In this document: one piece after another, positions 1-7,775 of the stretch
Layout: every line of letters starts with the position of its first letter
Position numbering within the stretch: the first letter of the stretch is position 1
Source of the DNA: Streptomyces sp. TP-A0874
GTDB taxonomy: Bacteria; Actinomycetota; Actinomycetes; Streptomycetales; Streptomycetaceae
DNA: 64,000 nt
Direction: 5' to 3'
NCBI RefSeq assembly: GCF_001748085.1
Contig: NZ_BBZK01000006.1
Span: 5,657 to 69,656, forward strand
Made by a program: the position numbers and the translations under genes
Notes under the pieces: generated by a model
Told to the model about the DNA's origin: nothing
The model's database searches: none
Seen by the model: the letters and a program-made list of their open reading frames with translations, nothing else

Positions 1-841
1 TGACGGTGGCCCCGCCCACGTACGCACCATCGGAATCCTGCTCACCACTCACCTCAGCGGACACCTCCGGCGGCGTCGTGTCCTCCGCCGGCGGCTCCAC
101 CACCACGAAACCGACCGACTCCACCTCCGAGGCATTACCCGCCCGGTCCACCGCACGGTAATCCACCGAATGCTCCCCCACCGCGTCCACCAACACCGGC
201 GCGGAATACCCGGCGTACTCACCACCGTCCAACGCGTACTCGATCCGCTCCACCCCCGACCCCGAGTCCGAAGCGGTGAGTTCGATGGTGGCTCCGCCGA
301 TGAAGGCGCCGTCCGGGTCCTTCTGGCCGGTCAGCTCGGCGGACACCTCGGGTGGGGTGGTGTCCTCGTCGCCGTCACCGGTGACCACGAGCACCCCGGA
401 CATCAGGGAGTGGCCGGGGATGGTGCAGTGGTAGTAGTAGGTGCCGGCGCTGAGCGTGACCTCGGCGGTGTGCCTGCCTCCCGTGGAGTCGCTCGGGCTG
501 GCCAGGATGTTGAGCTGGACGTCGGAGTTGTGTTCGGGGTCGGTCGTGACGAAGGTCAGCGTGTGCGGCATGTCGGTGGTGTTGCCGGTCGCCTCGCTGT
601 TTTCGAAGACGATCGTGGCGGGTCCGGCCACCGCGGTCTCGGGCGCGGTCTTGTACCGGGTGGTGTCGTTGTCGGCGGTCCAGGTCAGCACCTGCTCGGC
701 GGCGCCGGCTCCCGGCGTCCCGGCCTCCTGGCCGTGGGCCGCCGGCGGGGCGGTCAGGCAGAGCGCGGCGAGCAGCACGGTCACCAGCGCGGCCGCGGCG
801 CGCCGCGGCGCATAGCGGAGTCCCATCGCCGTCCCCTTCAT
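1..841 (-). CDS. Secreted cupredoxin-domain protein with C-terminal repeat domains (partial)
   Basis: The reading frame starts at the ATG at 841 and runs off the left edge without a stop, giving 280 visible codons. Residues 1 to about 38 form a signal peptide ending in PPAAHG. A plastocyanin-like domain follows, with type-1 copper ligands visible as MPH in the first half and as Cys, His and Met in YYYHCTIPGHSLM near residue 125. After a Gly-Asp linker there is a domain of about 90 residues starting DTTPPEVSAEL, with the SGVERIEYALDGG pattern of OmpL47/Ig-like bacterial repeats, and a second copy starting DTTPPEVSAEV at the edge. The ATG overlaps the stop of the dehydrogenase upstream (ATGA), so translation is probably coupled. 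Inferred role: extracellular copper electron carrier for that dehydrogenase. The full length is unknown. Confidence 0.85.
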   Translation of the reverse strand, partial: MKGTAMGLRYAPRRAAAALVTVLLAALCLTAPPAAHGQEAGTPGAGAAEQVLTWTADNDTTRYKTAPETAVAGPATIVFENSEATGNTTDMPHTLTFVTTDPEHNSDVQLNILASPSDSTGGRHTAEVTLSAGTYYYHCTIPGHSLMSGVLVVTGDGDEDTTPPEVSAELTGQKDPDGAFIGGATIELTASDSGSGVERIEYALDGGEYAGYSAPVLVDAVGEHSVDYRAVDRAGNASEVESVGFVVVEPPAEDTTPPEVSAEVSGEQDSDGAYVGGATV

Positions 842-3336
842 CGGTCGTTCACCGGCTTCCGTCCGACCAGGTCCGCGGGGAGCGGGGTGGCCGGCCCGCC
901 GCGGTAGGTGACGCGCCACAGGGCGGAGTGGTCGTCGAAGTTGAAGAAGCCCCGGCCGTAGTCGAGGACGTACAGCGTCCCGTCCGGGCCGAAGCGCCAG
1001 TCCATGAGGTTGCGGATACCGCTCTCACCGATCGGGACGATCTTCTTGAGACTCTCCGCGTGCACCGGCAGCCCGCCCTGGGTGACGGTCTCCGGGTCCA
1101 TCTCCACCGCGTGCCGCGGCTGGTCGTCGTCGTAGAGGTCGCCGACGAACCACTTGCCGTCCCAGTACTCCGGCCAGCGGTCCGCACCGCCGCCGTCGGG
1201 GTCGTAGCGGTAGACGGGACCGTCCATGGCGGCCTGCCCCCCGCCCTTCAGCCAGGGCAGTCGGTACTCCGCCTCGTCCTGCTTGTAGCTGGGGACGCCG
1301 TTCCCGTCCCTGGGGTAGTCGGGCGCCCCGCCCTGCGGGGAGTACCAGATGTTGTTGGAGCGGGCCGGCGGGAGGTCGACCAGGCCGTCGTTGTTCGGGG
1401 ACTCGTTCTTCAGGTGGTCGCAGTCGTACCAGTCGAGCGGCTGGCTGGGATCAGGCAGGTTGCGGTCCCGGTAGGGCTGCTTGTTGCCCATGCAGTACGG
1501 CCAGCCCTGGTTGCCGGCGCTACCGATCACCGCGAAGGTGTCGTACTTGGCCGGCCCCCAGGTCGTGCTGGGTTCGCCGGCGTCCGGCCCGACCCAGCCC
1601 GCGTAGAGCAGGTCGGTCTTCTCGTCGATGGAGATCCGGGCCGGGTTGCGCACCCCCATCACGTAGATCTCCGGCCGGGTCTTGCCGCCGCCCTCCTCCT
1701 GGCCGGTGAAGAGGTTGCCCTCCGGGATGCTGTACGTGCCGTCGTCCTCCGGGTGGATCCGCAGGATCTTGCCGTTGTAGTTGTTGGTGTTGCCGGCGGT
1801 GCGGCGGGCGTCGGCGAAGGACACCCCCTTGTAGTTGGGCTCCGGGTTGTTGCCCGAGTAGCCGTCGCTGAAGCCGGAGGAGTTGTTGTCGCCGGTGGCG
1901 ATGTAGAGGTTGTCCTCGGAGTCCCAGGCCATCCCTCCGCCCGCGTGGCAGCAGCTGTGGATCTGTACCGGCCAGGCGAGGAGTACCTTCTCGGAGGACT
2001 CGTCGAGCCGGCCGGTCTGCGGGTCCACGGTGAACCGGGAGACCCGGCGTTCGGCCGAGCGGGCGTCCCGGTCGATCCGCGAGTGCGGGGTGTAGTGCAG
2101 GTAGATCCAGCCGTTGTGGAGGAAGTGCGGATCGAGTTCGATGCCGAGCAGCCCTTCCTCGACCTTGACCAGCTCTTCGCCGCCGCCCTTGTTGCCGAAG
2201 ACGTCCAGCGCGCCGACGAGCCGGGACTTGCCCGTCTCCGGGTCCCACACGTGGATGGTGCCCTGGCCGAGCCCCACATCGGGGTCGTCCCAGTCGGTGA
2301 CCACCGGTGCGTCGGGGCCTCCCCCGCCGCGGCCGATGTAGAAGACCCGGCCGTCCTCGGCGACCACCAGCCCATGGGGTTCGCCGATCTGGTCGGCCTG
2401 CCCCGGCTGGTTCGGCCGGGTGAGGCGGGTCGCCTCGTAGTTGGCGGTGATGGTGGCCTGGCAGTCGGCCCGGGAGAGGCGACTGGTCCACAGCAGGGCG
2501 CCGCGGAGGTGGTCGCGGAACTTCTTTTCGCCGAAGCTCCGTTCGGTGCCGCCCATCCCGGTGTAGAAGGAGCGTCCACCCCGGTAGTCGCGGCACCAGG
2601 AGATCGGATGGTCCGGGCCGTTGGCCCCGGCACCGGGCTGGTATCCGCGTTCCCGGACCCGGGCCACGGTGTGCACCTCGCCTGAGGGGTTGGGGGACCA
2701 GTTCAACCAGACGTCCGGCCGCTTCCACTCCACCGGGAGGTCCCTGGTCGCCGGGTGCGAGCGGTCTCCCACCTCGACCACGGCGTGCTGGGCGTCCTCG
2801 GGGCTGTCGGCGGGTCGGGTGCCGATGAGGCCGGTGAACCAGGAGGAGTCGGGCTCGGTCCGGGCCGCCTCGTGCACGCCCAGGAAGCCGCCGCCGCTCT
2901 CGATGTACTCCCGGAAACCGTCTTCCTGGGCGTTGTTGAGCACATCGCCCGCGGTGGCGAGGAAGACGACCGCGTTGTAGGCGCGCAGCGTCCGGCTGGT
3001 GAAGATCGCGGGGTCGGCGGTCTCGGTGACGGTGAAGCGTTCCTCGGCCGGTCCTTGGGCGCCGATCTCCTCGATGGCGTCGATCGCGGCCCTGGTCCGC
3101 GCCGCCGGGTCCCGGCCGTCTCCATCGTGGAAGACCAGTACGGAGACGTCGTCGCTCCCGGGCGGGTCGGCCCGCACCGACGTCTCGGCCACCGGATCGG
3201 GATCATGGGGGTCGGCGGAGGCCGGGGTCCCGCCTGACAGCAGGGCCACCGTCGCGGCCAGCGCTGCTGTGCTCCACTTTCGGCCGGTGCTCAACCCTCG
3301 TCTCGGCGAGGATCCTGACTGCGGATTGATCCGCAT
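838..3336 (-). CDS. Secreted ThuA-like / PQQ-type sugar dehydrogenase fusion
   Basis: A two-domain secreted enzyme of 832 residues. The ATG at 3336 is preferred because GAGGGG lies about 11 nt upstream; the GTG at 3348 directly abuts that motif. An N-terminal signal is followed by a ThuA/trehalose-utilization-like domain (about residues 60-285, with GGGFLGVHEA), then a six-bladed glucose/sorbosone dehydrogenase domain (about 315-800). The HAGGG motif near residue 465 corresponds to the HxGG of soluble PQQ glucose dehydrogenase, and GVRNPARIS matches its conserved Arg loop. Family knowledge predicts oxidation of an aldose or related carbohydrate outside the cell. Its stop overlaps the start of a copper protein, a plausible electron acceptor. 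The substrate is not determined. The laccase gene diverges from it. Confidence 0.85.
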   Translation of the reverse strand: MRINPQSGSSPRRGLSTGRKWSTAALAATVALLSGGTPASADPHDPDPVAETSVRADPPGSDDVSVLVFHDGDGRDPAARTRAAIDAIEEIGAQGPAEERFTVTETADPAIFTSRTLRAYNAVVFLATAGDVLNNAQEDGFREYIESGGGFLGVHEAARTEPDSSWFTGLIGTRPADSPEDAQHAVVEVGDRSHPATRDLPVEWKRPDVWLNWSPNPSGEVHTVARVRERGYQPGAGANGPDHPISWCRDYRGGRSFYTGMGGTERSFGEKKFRDHLRGALLWTSRLSRADCQATITANYEATRLTRPNQPGQADQIGEPHGLVVAEDGRVFYIGRGGGGPDAPVVTDWDDPDVGLGQGTIHVWDPETGKSRLVGALDVFGNKGGGEELVKVEEGLLGIELDPHFLHNGWIYLHYTPHSRIDRDARSAERRVSRFTVDPQTGRLDESSEKVLLAWPVQIHSCCHAGGGMAWDSEDNLYIATGDNNSSGFSDGYSGNNPEPNYKGVSFADARRTAGNTNNYNGKILRIHPEDDGTYSIPEGNLFTGQEEGGGKTRPEIYVMGVRNPARISIDEKTDLLYAGWVGPDAGEPSTTWGPAKYDTFAVIGSAGNQGWPYCMGNKQPYRDRNLPDPSQPLDWYDCDHLKNESPNNDGLVDLPPARSNNIWYSPQGGAPDYPRDGNGVPSYKQDEAEYRLPWLKGGGQAAMDGPVYRYDPDGGGADRWPEYWDGKWFVGDLYDDDQPRHAVEMDPETVTQGGLPVHAESLKKIVPIGESGIRNLMDWRFGPDGTLYVLDYGRGFFNFDDHSALWRVTYRGGPATPLPADLVGRKPVNDR

Positions 3337-3348
3337 AGTTCCACTCAC

Positions 3349-3559
3349 CCCTCTGCGGTTACAGCAACGTTATGAAGCTAGACCCCTTTTAACGAGCCGC
3401 CAATAGCTATGACCGCGAGTCAACTAACTTTGTCCTGGAGCTAGAAGAACTCCCGGACGGCCCGTTACCGTGAAAGCTCCGCACCCGTGGTCGCCCGTTC
3501 GGGCCCCCTTCGGTGCGGAGCTCTCCAGGCGTCGAAGATCCGTCACGGATTGGAGAACG
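3349..3559. promoter_or_regulatory. Divergent promoter region between dehydrogenase and laccase
   Basis: This 211-bp stretch between two outward-reading secreted-oxidase genes is more AT-rich than its flanks. It contains two similar blocks, GAAGCTAGA near 3372 and GGAGCTAGA near 3437, that could be regulator or promoter elements. No textbook -35/-10 pair is clear, and no copper-sensor operator could be assigned. Confidence 0.35.
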
Positions 3560-4525
3560 ATGAGCGGGACAGAACCAGGGAATTCTCGGCGCGGCTTCTC
3601 CCGGAGATCGTTCGCCGGCGGCGCGGCGGCCGCGCTGCTGCCGACGGCACTGGCCCCGTCCGCCGTCGCCGCGCCGAGAACCGCCTCAGCGGCACGCGCC
3701 GGTGCTTCGGACGAGGTCCGCTACCTGACCCTGTACGCGGAGAAGCTCTCCGACGGACGGCTCGGCTACGGCCTGAAGCCGGGAGAGGCCAGCGTGCCCG
3801 GGCCGCCGATCGAGATGTACGAGGGCGACACGCTCCACATCGAACTGGTCAATCTGCTGGACGTCACCGCGAGCCTGCATGTGCACGGGCTGGACTACGA
3901 GATCACCAGTGACGGGACGCGGATGTCCGACTCCGTCGTCGAGCCGGGCGAGCGGCGGACGTACACCTGGCGCACCCACCGCCCCGGGCGGCGGAAGGAC
4001 GGCACCTGGGAGGCCGGCAGCGCGGGCTACTGGCACTACCACGACCATGTCGTGGGCACGGACCACGGCACCGGTGGCATCCGGCAGGGCCTCTACGGTC
4101 CGGTGATCGTCCGTCGGGAGGGGGACGTCCTGCCGGACAAGCAGTTCACCATCGTCTTCAACGACATGACGATCAACAACCGCGAGCCCGACGACCCGTA
4201 CGACTTCACCGCACGGATCGGAGAGCGGGTCGAGATCATCTCCATCACGCACGGCGAGTACTACCACACGTTCCATATGCACGGTCATCGTTGGGCGGAC
4301 AACCGGACCGGTCTGCTGGAGGGGGAGAACGACCCGAGCCGGGTGATCGACAACAAGATCACCGGGCCGGCGGACTCCTTCGGGTTCCAGATCATCGCCG
4401 GTGAGCGGGTGGGGGCCGGGGCCTGGATGTACCACTGCCATGTGCAGTCCCACGCCGACATGGGCATGGCGGGGACCTTCTACGTGACCGAGCGGGACGG
4501 CTCTGTTCCGGGAGACGGCCACTGA
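3560..4525 (+). CDS. Two-domain small laccase (SLAC-type multicopper oxidase)
   Basis: Predicted secreted laccase of 321 residues, oxidizing phenolic or similar donors and reducing O2 to water. The ATG at 3560 has GGAGA just upstream and gives a Tat-like leader, SRRSFAGG, at residues 14-21. All copper motifs are visible: HVHG (about 107), WHYHDH (158), HTFHMHGH (236) and [11 protein letters not shown] (291). Sequence and length closely resemble Streptomyces coelicolor SLAC as I recall it, a trimeric two-domain laccase. It diverges from the sugar dehydrogenase/cupredoxin pair, which suggests a shared extracellular redox role. A 15-bp-stem terminator lies immediately downstream. Confidence 0.96.
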   Translation: MSGTEPGNSRRGFSRRSFAGGAAAALLPTALAPSAVAAPRTASAARAGASDEVRYLTLYAEKLSDGRLGYGLKPGEASVPGPPIEMYEGDTLHIELVNLLDVTASLHVHGLDYEITSDGTRMSDSVVEPGERRTYTWRTHRPGRRKDGTWEAGSAGYWHYHDHVVGTDHGTGGIRQGLYGPVIVRREGDVLPDKQFTIVFNDMTINNREPDDPYDFTARIGERVEIISITHGEYYHTFHMHGHRWADNRTGLLEGENDPSRVIDNKITGPADSFGFQIIAGERVGAGAWMYHCHVQSHADMGMAGTFYVTERDGSVPGDGH

Positions 4526-4554
4526 CCGCGGCCGCGACGGCGAGAAGAGGGCGG

Positions 4555-4620
4555 GGCGGCGGTGAGCCGGCTCGTCGGGCCGCCGTACTCCCGCCCGGCC
4601 CGCGGCGGCTCACCGCCGCC
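4555..4620. terminator. Bidirectional hairpin between convergent genes
   Basis: A perfect 15-bp inverted repeat (4555-4569 with 4606-4620; core GGTGAGCCG/CGGCTCACC) encloses about 36 nt. It lies between the convergent laccase and glycosylase genes and covers the glycosylase stop codon, so it can serve both strands. Confidence 0.65.
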
Positions 4621-5245
4621 CGGGCCGCACCTCCGCCACGATCTCCTTGTGCAGCGCCGCACGCACCAGACCGGCCGCCAACTGCGGCAGTTCCTCGTCG
4701 GAGACCAGGCCGGCGAGGGAACGTGAGCTCTTCGGCAGTCCGAGGCGCTCGGCGCCCTGCAGCGCCTTCCCGTCGATACGGGGCCGGAACTCGGGCCAGA
4801 TCCCCTGCACCTCCCGGAGGAAGATGTCCGCTCCGGTCGGCCCGATCCCGGGGAACTCCTGGAGCCGCTCGGCGGTCCTTGCTCCGTCACGCAGCCTTCT
4901 GAGGTCGCCCCGGTAGTCCCGGAGCAGGAGTTCGGCGCCCTGTCCCAGCTGGGTCGCGGTCCGCTCGTCGTACCTGCGGTACCCGCCGACGCCCAGGGCG
5001 TCCACCCGCTGCTGCCAGGTCGCGTCCGCCATGCCCTGCGGCGTGTGCATACCCGCGTCGAAGAGCGCACGCGCGGTGGCGACCGCGATCTCCGCCTTGA
5101 TCCGCGCCGAGAGCAGCAGGGAGAGGACCAGCAGCTGGTAGAGGGGCGCGGGGGTGTCCCGCAGGCGGATGCCGGCCTCCTGGGCGTAGGTCCGGCCGTG
5201 ATCGTCGAGCAGGGCCCGCACCACGCTCTCGTTCTTCTCGCTCAT
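4610..5245 (-). CDS. HhH-GPD family DNA glycosylase (endonuclease III-like)
   Basis: A 211-residue protein starting at MSEKNESVV. The ATG at 5245 was chosen because the frame upstream is Pro/Arg-rich and non-conserved in character; the Shine-Dalgarno signal is weak. A helix-hairpin-helix is visible at about residues 128-146 (FPGIGPTGADIF), followed by Asp158 in PRIDGKALQG, where the family's catalytic Asp sits. The Lys used by bifunctional endonuclease III at the hairpin is replaced by Thr (GIGPTGAD), and no C-terminal Fe-S cysteine cluster is present. It is therefore more likely a monofunctional base-excision glycosylase or a diverged member. The substrate base is unknown. Confidence 0.75.
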   Translation of the reverse strand: MSEKNESVVRALLDDHGRTYAQEAGIRLRDTPAPLYQLLVLSLLLSARIKAEIAVATARALFDAGMHTPQGMADATWQQRVDALGVGGYRRYDERTATQLGQGAELLLRDYRGDLRRLRDGARTAERLQEFPGIGPTGADIFLREVQGIWPEFRPRIDGKALQGAERLGLPKSSRSLAGLVSDEELPQLAAGLVRAALHKEIVAEVRPGRR

Positions 5246-5424
5246 GGCACCGCGAGTGCCCCCTCGCCCGCGAGGTAACCGGCCACCGGCCCCGGTTTGC
5301 CCGACTCCGCTGCCGGGGACCCGGGCGCTGCCGAACGGCTCGCCGACCGCCGTCGCGTGCAGCCGAGCCGCTCGGGTGCCGGCGGTCGGCGGCCACACCG
5401 GCGCGGGCGGAACGGGAGGAGAGG

Positions 5425-6483
5425 ATGATGCGGGCACTGACCGTCCAGCCGCTCCGGCCGGACACCCTGGAGGTCCGAGAACTGCCGGAGCCCCAGCCCG
5501 GTGACGGGGAACTGCTGGTCGACGCGGTGGCCGTCGGGGTGTGCGGTACGGACAAGGAGATCCTCGCCGGCGACTACGGCGCGGCGCCACCCGGGCACGA
5601 GCGGCTGGTGCTGGGACACGAGTCCCTCGGGCGGGTCCGGCGCGCCCCCGCCGGCAGCGGCTTCGCTTCCGGCGACCTCGTGGTGGGGGTCGTCCGCCGG
5701 CCGGACCCGGTGCCCTGCGGGGCCTGTGCGCACGGTGAGTTCGACATGTGCCGCAACGGTCGCTTCACCGAGCGGGGCATCAGCGGCCTGGACGGGTACG
5801 CGGCCCAGACCTGGTGCGTGGAGTCGGATTACGCGGTGCCGCTGCCGTCCGAGCTGGAACAGGTCGGGGTGCTGTTGGAGCCGACCAGCGTGGTGGCGAA
5901 GGCCTGGGAGCAGGTGGAGCGGGTGGGCGCCCGCGCCTGGTTCGAGCCTCGACGGGCATTGGTGACCGGTGCCGGACCGATCGGCCTGCTGGCCGCGCTC
6001 CTCGGGCTTGAGCGCGGGCTCGAGGTGCATGTTCTGGACCAGGTGACCGAGGGCCCCAAGCCCGAACTGGTGCACGACCTGGGAGCCGCCTACCACTGCG
6101 AGGACATCGACGACGCGCTCTCCCGCGTCGAACCGGACATCGTCATCGAGGCGACCGGTGCCGGCCGGCTCATCATGGAGTCGTTCTCCGGGGTGTCGAA
6201 CTACGGCATCGTCTGCCTCACCGGGGTCTCCGCCACGGGCGGCCGGCTGCCCGTCGACGCCGGCGCGTTGAACCGGGACATGGTCCTCGGCAACGACGCG
6301 GTGGTCGGGTCGGTCAACGCCAATCTCCGTCACTACCGGAAGGCCGTGGAGTCGCTCGGCCGCGCGGACCAGGGATGGCTCGACCGGCTCATCACCCGCC
6401 GGGTTCCGCTGGGCCGGGCGCCTGAGGCCTTCGAACACCGAGCGGAGGACGTCAAAGTGGTCATCACCATGGACGGCACTTAA
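5425..6483 (+). CDS. Zn-dependent dehydrogenase, glucose 1-dehydrogenase-like (MDR superfamily)
   Basis: A 352-residue medium-chain dehydrogenase. GGAGGAGAGG precedes tandem ATGs at 5425 and 5428. Catalytic zinc ligands are visible in GVCGTD (Cys40) and GHE (His65, Glu66). The structural-zinc loop PCGACAHGEFDMC keeps only three Cys, as in some glucose dehydrogenases. A Rossmann motif GAGPIG lies near residue 181, and a C-terminal extension resembles archaeal or haloarchaeal glucose dehydrogenase. The likely reaction is NAD(P)-dependent oxidation of an aldose to a lactone. The TAA stop at 6481-6483 is also the left terminus of a 166-bp hairpin repeat, so the element abuts and supplies the end of this gene. 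Confidence 0.85.
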   Translation: MMRALTVQPLRPDTLEVRELPEPQPGDGELLVDAVAVGVCGTDKEILAGDYGAAPPGHERLVLGHESLGRVRRAPAGSGFASGDLVVGVVRRPDPVPCGACAHGEFDMCRNGRFTERGISGLDGYAAQTWCVESDYAVPLPSELEQVGVLLEPTSVVAKAWEQVERVGARAWFEPRRALVTGAGPIGLLAALLGLERGLEVHVLDQVTEGPKPELVHDLGAAYHCEDIDDALSRVEPDIVIEATGAGRLIMESFSGVSNYGIVCLTGVSATGGRLPVDAGALNRDMVLGNDAVVGSVNANLRHYRKAVESLGRADQGWLDRLITRRVPLGRAPEAFEHRAEDVKVVITMDGT

Positions 6484-6646
6484 GGGTTGTCCCGTAATCC
6501 CCGGTGGATCAGCGCACGACGGCAGATGCGGTACATCGCAAGGCGGAGGGACGTCCCGATACTGGGCGTATCAGGATGTTCCGACAACGCGGCGAGGTGC
6601 CGTAGCTGTCGTCGTGCGCCCACCGGGGATTGCGGGACAACCCTTA
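6481..6646. repeat. 166-bp imperfect-palindrome element, copy 1
   Basis: The ends form a 27-bp inverted repeat with one mismatch (left begins TAAGGGTTGTCCCG; right ends CGGGACAACCCTTA). The two arms continue pairing inward past a 4-nt bulge, and a central hairpin GATAC-TGGGC-GTATC forms the tip. A second copy of identical length lies at 28283-28448 in the same orientation, about 89% identical by eye. Substitutions between copies are compensatory at three stem pairs. It overlaps the stop codon of the dehydrogenase and carries no ORF. It is likely a miniature mobile or structured repeat; I do not know an established name for it. Confidence 0.85.
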
Positions 6647-6736
6647 GGGCGTCCGCCGCCACGGCGCAGCCTCAGGGGAGCGAAACCGGGACGACGCGGC
6701 GAACAGCTCCGGGCCCGACCGTTCGGCCCGTCCCGG

Positions 6737-7240
6737 TCAGCTCCCCGCGGAGAGCTCCACCAGCGTGGCCCGGAGCTTCCCCTCGGGGGCGTCGTAGGTG
6801 ATGCTGTCCCCGGTCGCCCGTCCGATGAGCGCCCGGCCGAGCGGGCTGCCCGGGGTGATGACATCGCCGTTCCCGCTCTCCTCGGCGATATCCCCGATGC
6901 GGAGGGTGGCGCGCCCCCCGTCCTCGTACTCCAGGGTCACGGTGGAGCCGACGGCCACGAAGTCGGAGGTCGGGGGTTCGGCGGTGCCGCTGTTCGCGAG
7001 CCGGTCGTCGATCTCGGCGATGCGGTCGTCGAACCGCCGGAGCCGGTCACGGTTCTCGATCGCCTGCGACTGGTCTCCGGTGTCGCCCAGCGGGTCCGCT
7101 CCCACCGCCCCCATGCTGTCGGCGAGGTCCCGCCGCTGTTCGTGTAGCAGTTCCCGTTCCTCTTCCAGGCGGCGCCGCGCCGTCTCGGTGAGCGGCGCGT
7201 GCTGCGGCCCCGTGGCTCTGGAACGCTCGGGCGTTGCCAT
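6737..7240 (-). CDS. GreA/GreB-family transcription elongation factor-like protein
   Basis: A 167-residue protein starting at MATPERSRATG, chosen because AAGGAG lies 5 nt upstream. The N-terminal half (about 15-80) is a charged helical segment rich in Glu and Arg, as in the Gre coiled coil. The C-terminal half (about 85-165) is the FKBP-like Gre domain with GSTVTLEYEDG and SPLGRALIGRATGDSI. Gre factors bind the RNA polymerase secondary channel and stimulate transcript cleavage, but this divergent copy may have another RNA-polymerase-related role. It converges on the glucose dehydrogenase-like gene. Confidence 0.85.
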   Translation of the reverse strand: MATPERSRATGPQHAPLTETARRRLEEERELLHEQRRDLADSMGAVGADPLGDTGDQSQAIENRDRLRRFDDRIAEIDDRLANSGTAEPPTSDFVAVGSTVTLEYEDGGRATLRIGDIAEESGNGDVITPGSPLGRALIGRATGDSITYDAPEGKLRATLVELSAGS

Positions 7241-7775
7241 CGTTTCTCCTTGGGACGGAGGGTGGGTGCCGGTGCCGGGCCCCGGCTTCACTCACGGCGG
7301 TCCGGCCGCGGGCGGTGACCGGTGCGCCACTCCCCCGGCCGCGGCCGGGGGTCGCTCCGAGGCGAGCGGGCGGGCTCCGCTGCCACCGCCACGGGCGGCG
7401 GGGCTAGGCCGACCACATCGCTGCAGTCCATGGTGGGAAAGATACTGCGGACCTGTGGTGACGGCGCGTCGAGTGCGGCAGGCGGGGTGGGCCGCTGAGC
7501 CGCTCGCCCGCGCCGACCGGCCGCCGCAGCCCGCTTCCGCTCGCCCTTCCCGTCCGGGAACTCCGGATGGCCAGGTGCGTGGACACACCCCCGGGCAGGC
7601 CCCCAGATCCCGGCGTCCGACGGGGGCCGGGAGCCCGAACAGCCATGCCCAGCCGGGCTGGTCCGGCTGGAAAGGGCTTCGCTCCCGCAGCCTTGACGGG
7701 CCTTCGAGCGGCTCCTAGTGTTCCCGCCACCGGTTTACATCACTGAAGGTCATTCACGCTGATGAACGGAAGGTC
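7241..7775. other. 535-bp intergenic region
   Basis: No convincing coding sequence was seen. It contains a perfect 20-bp palindrome at 7332-7351 (CCCCCGGCCG and its complement). GAAGGTCAT occurs twice just before the ABC-transporter start (7745-7753 and 7769-7777), with TTCA/TGAA between them; the second copy overlaps the start codon. These could be regulator half-sites for the transporter operon. Confidence 0.4.

Noticed and set aside
928..2685. 585-codon plus-strand open frame
   Set aside because: It is antisense to the ThuA/PQQ-dehydrogenase gene, is Val/Gly/Arg-rich and shows no family motifs; GC-rich DNA produces such frames.
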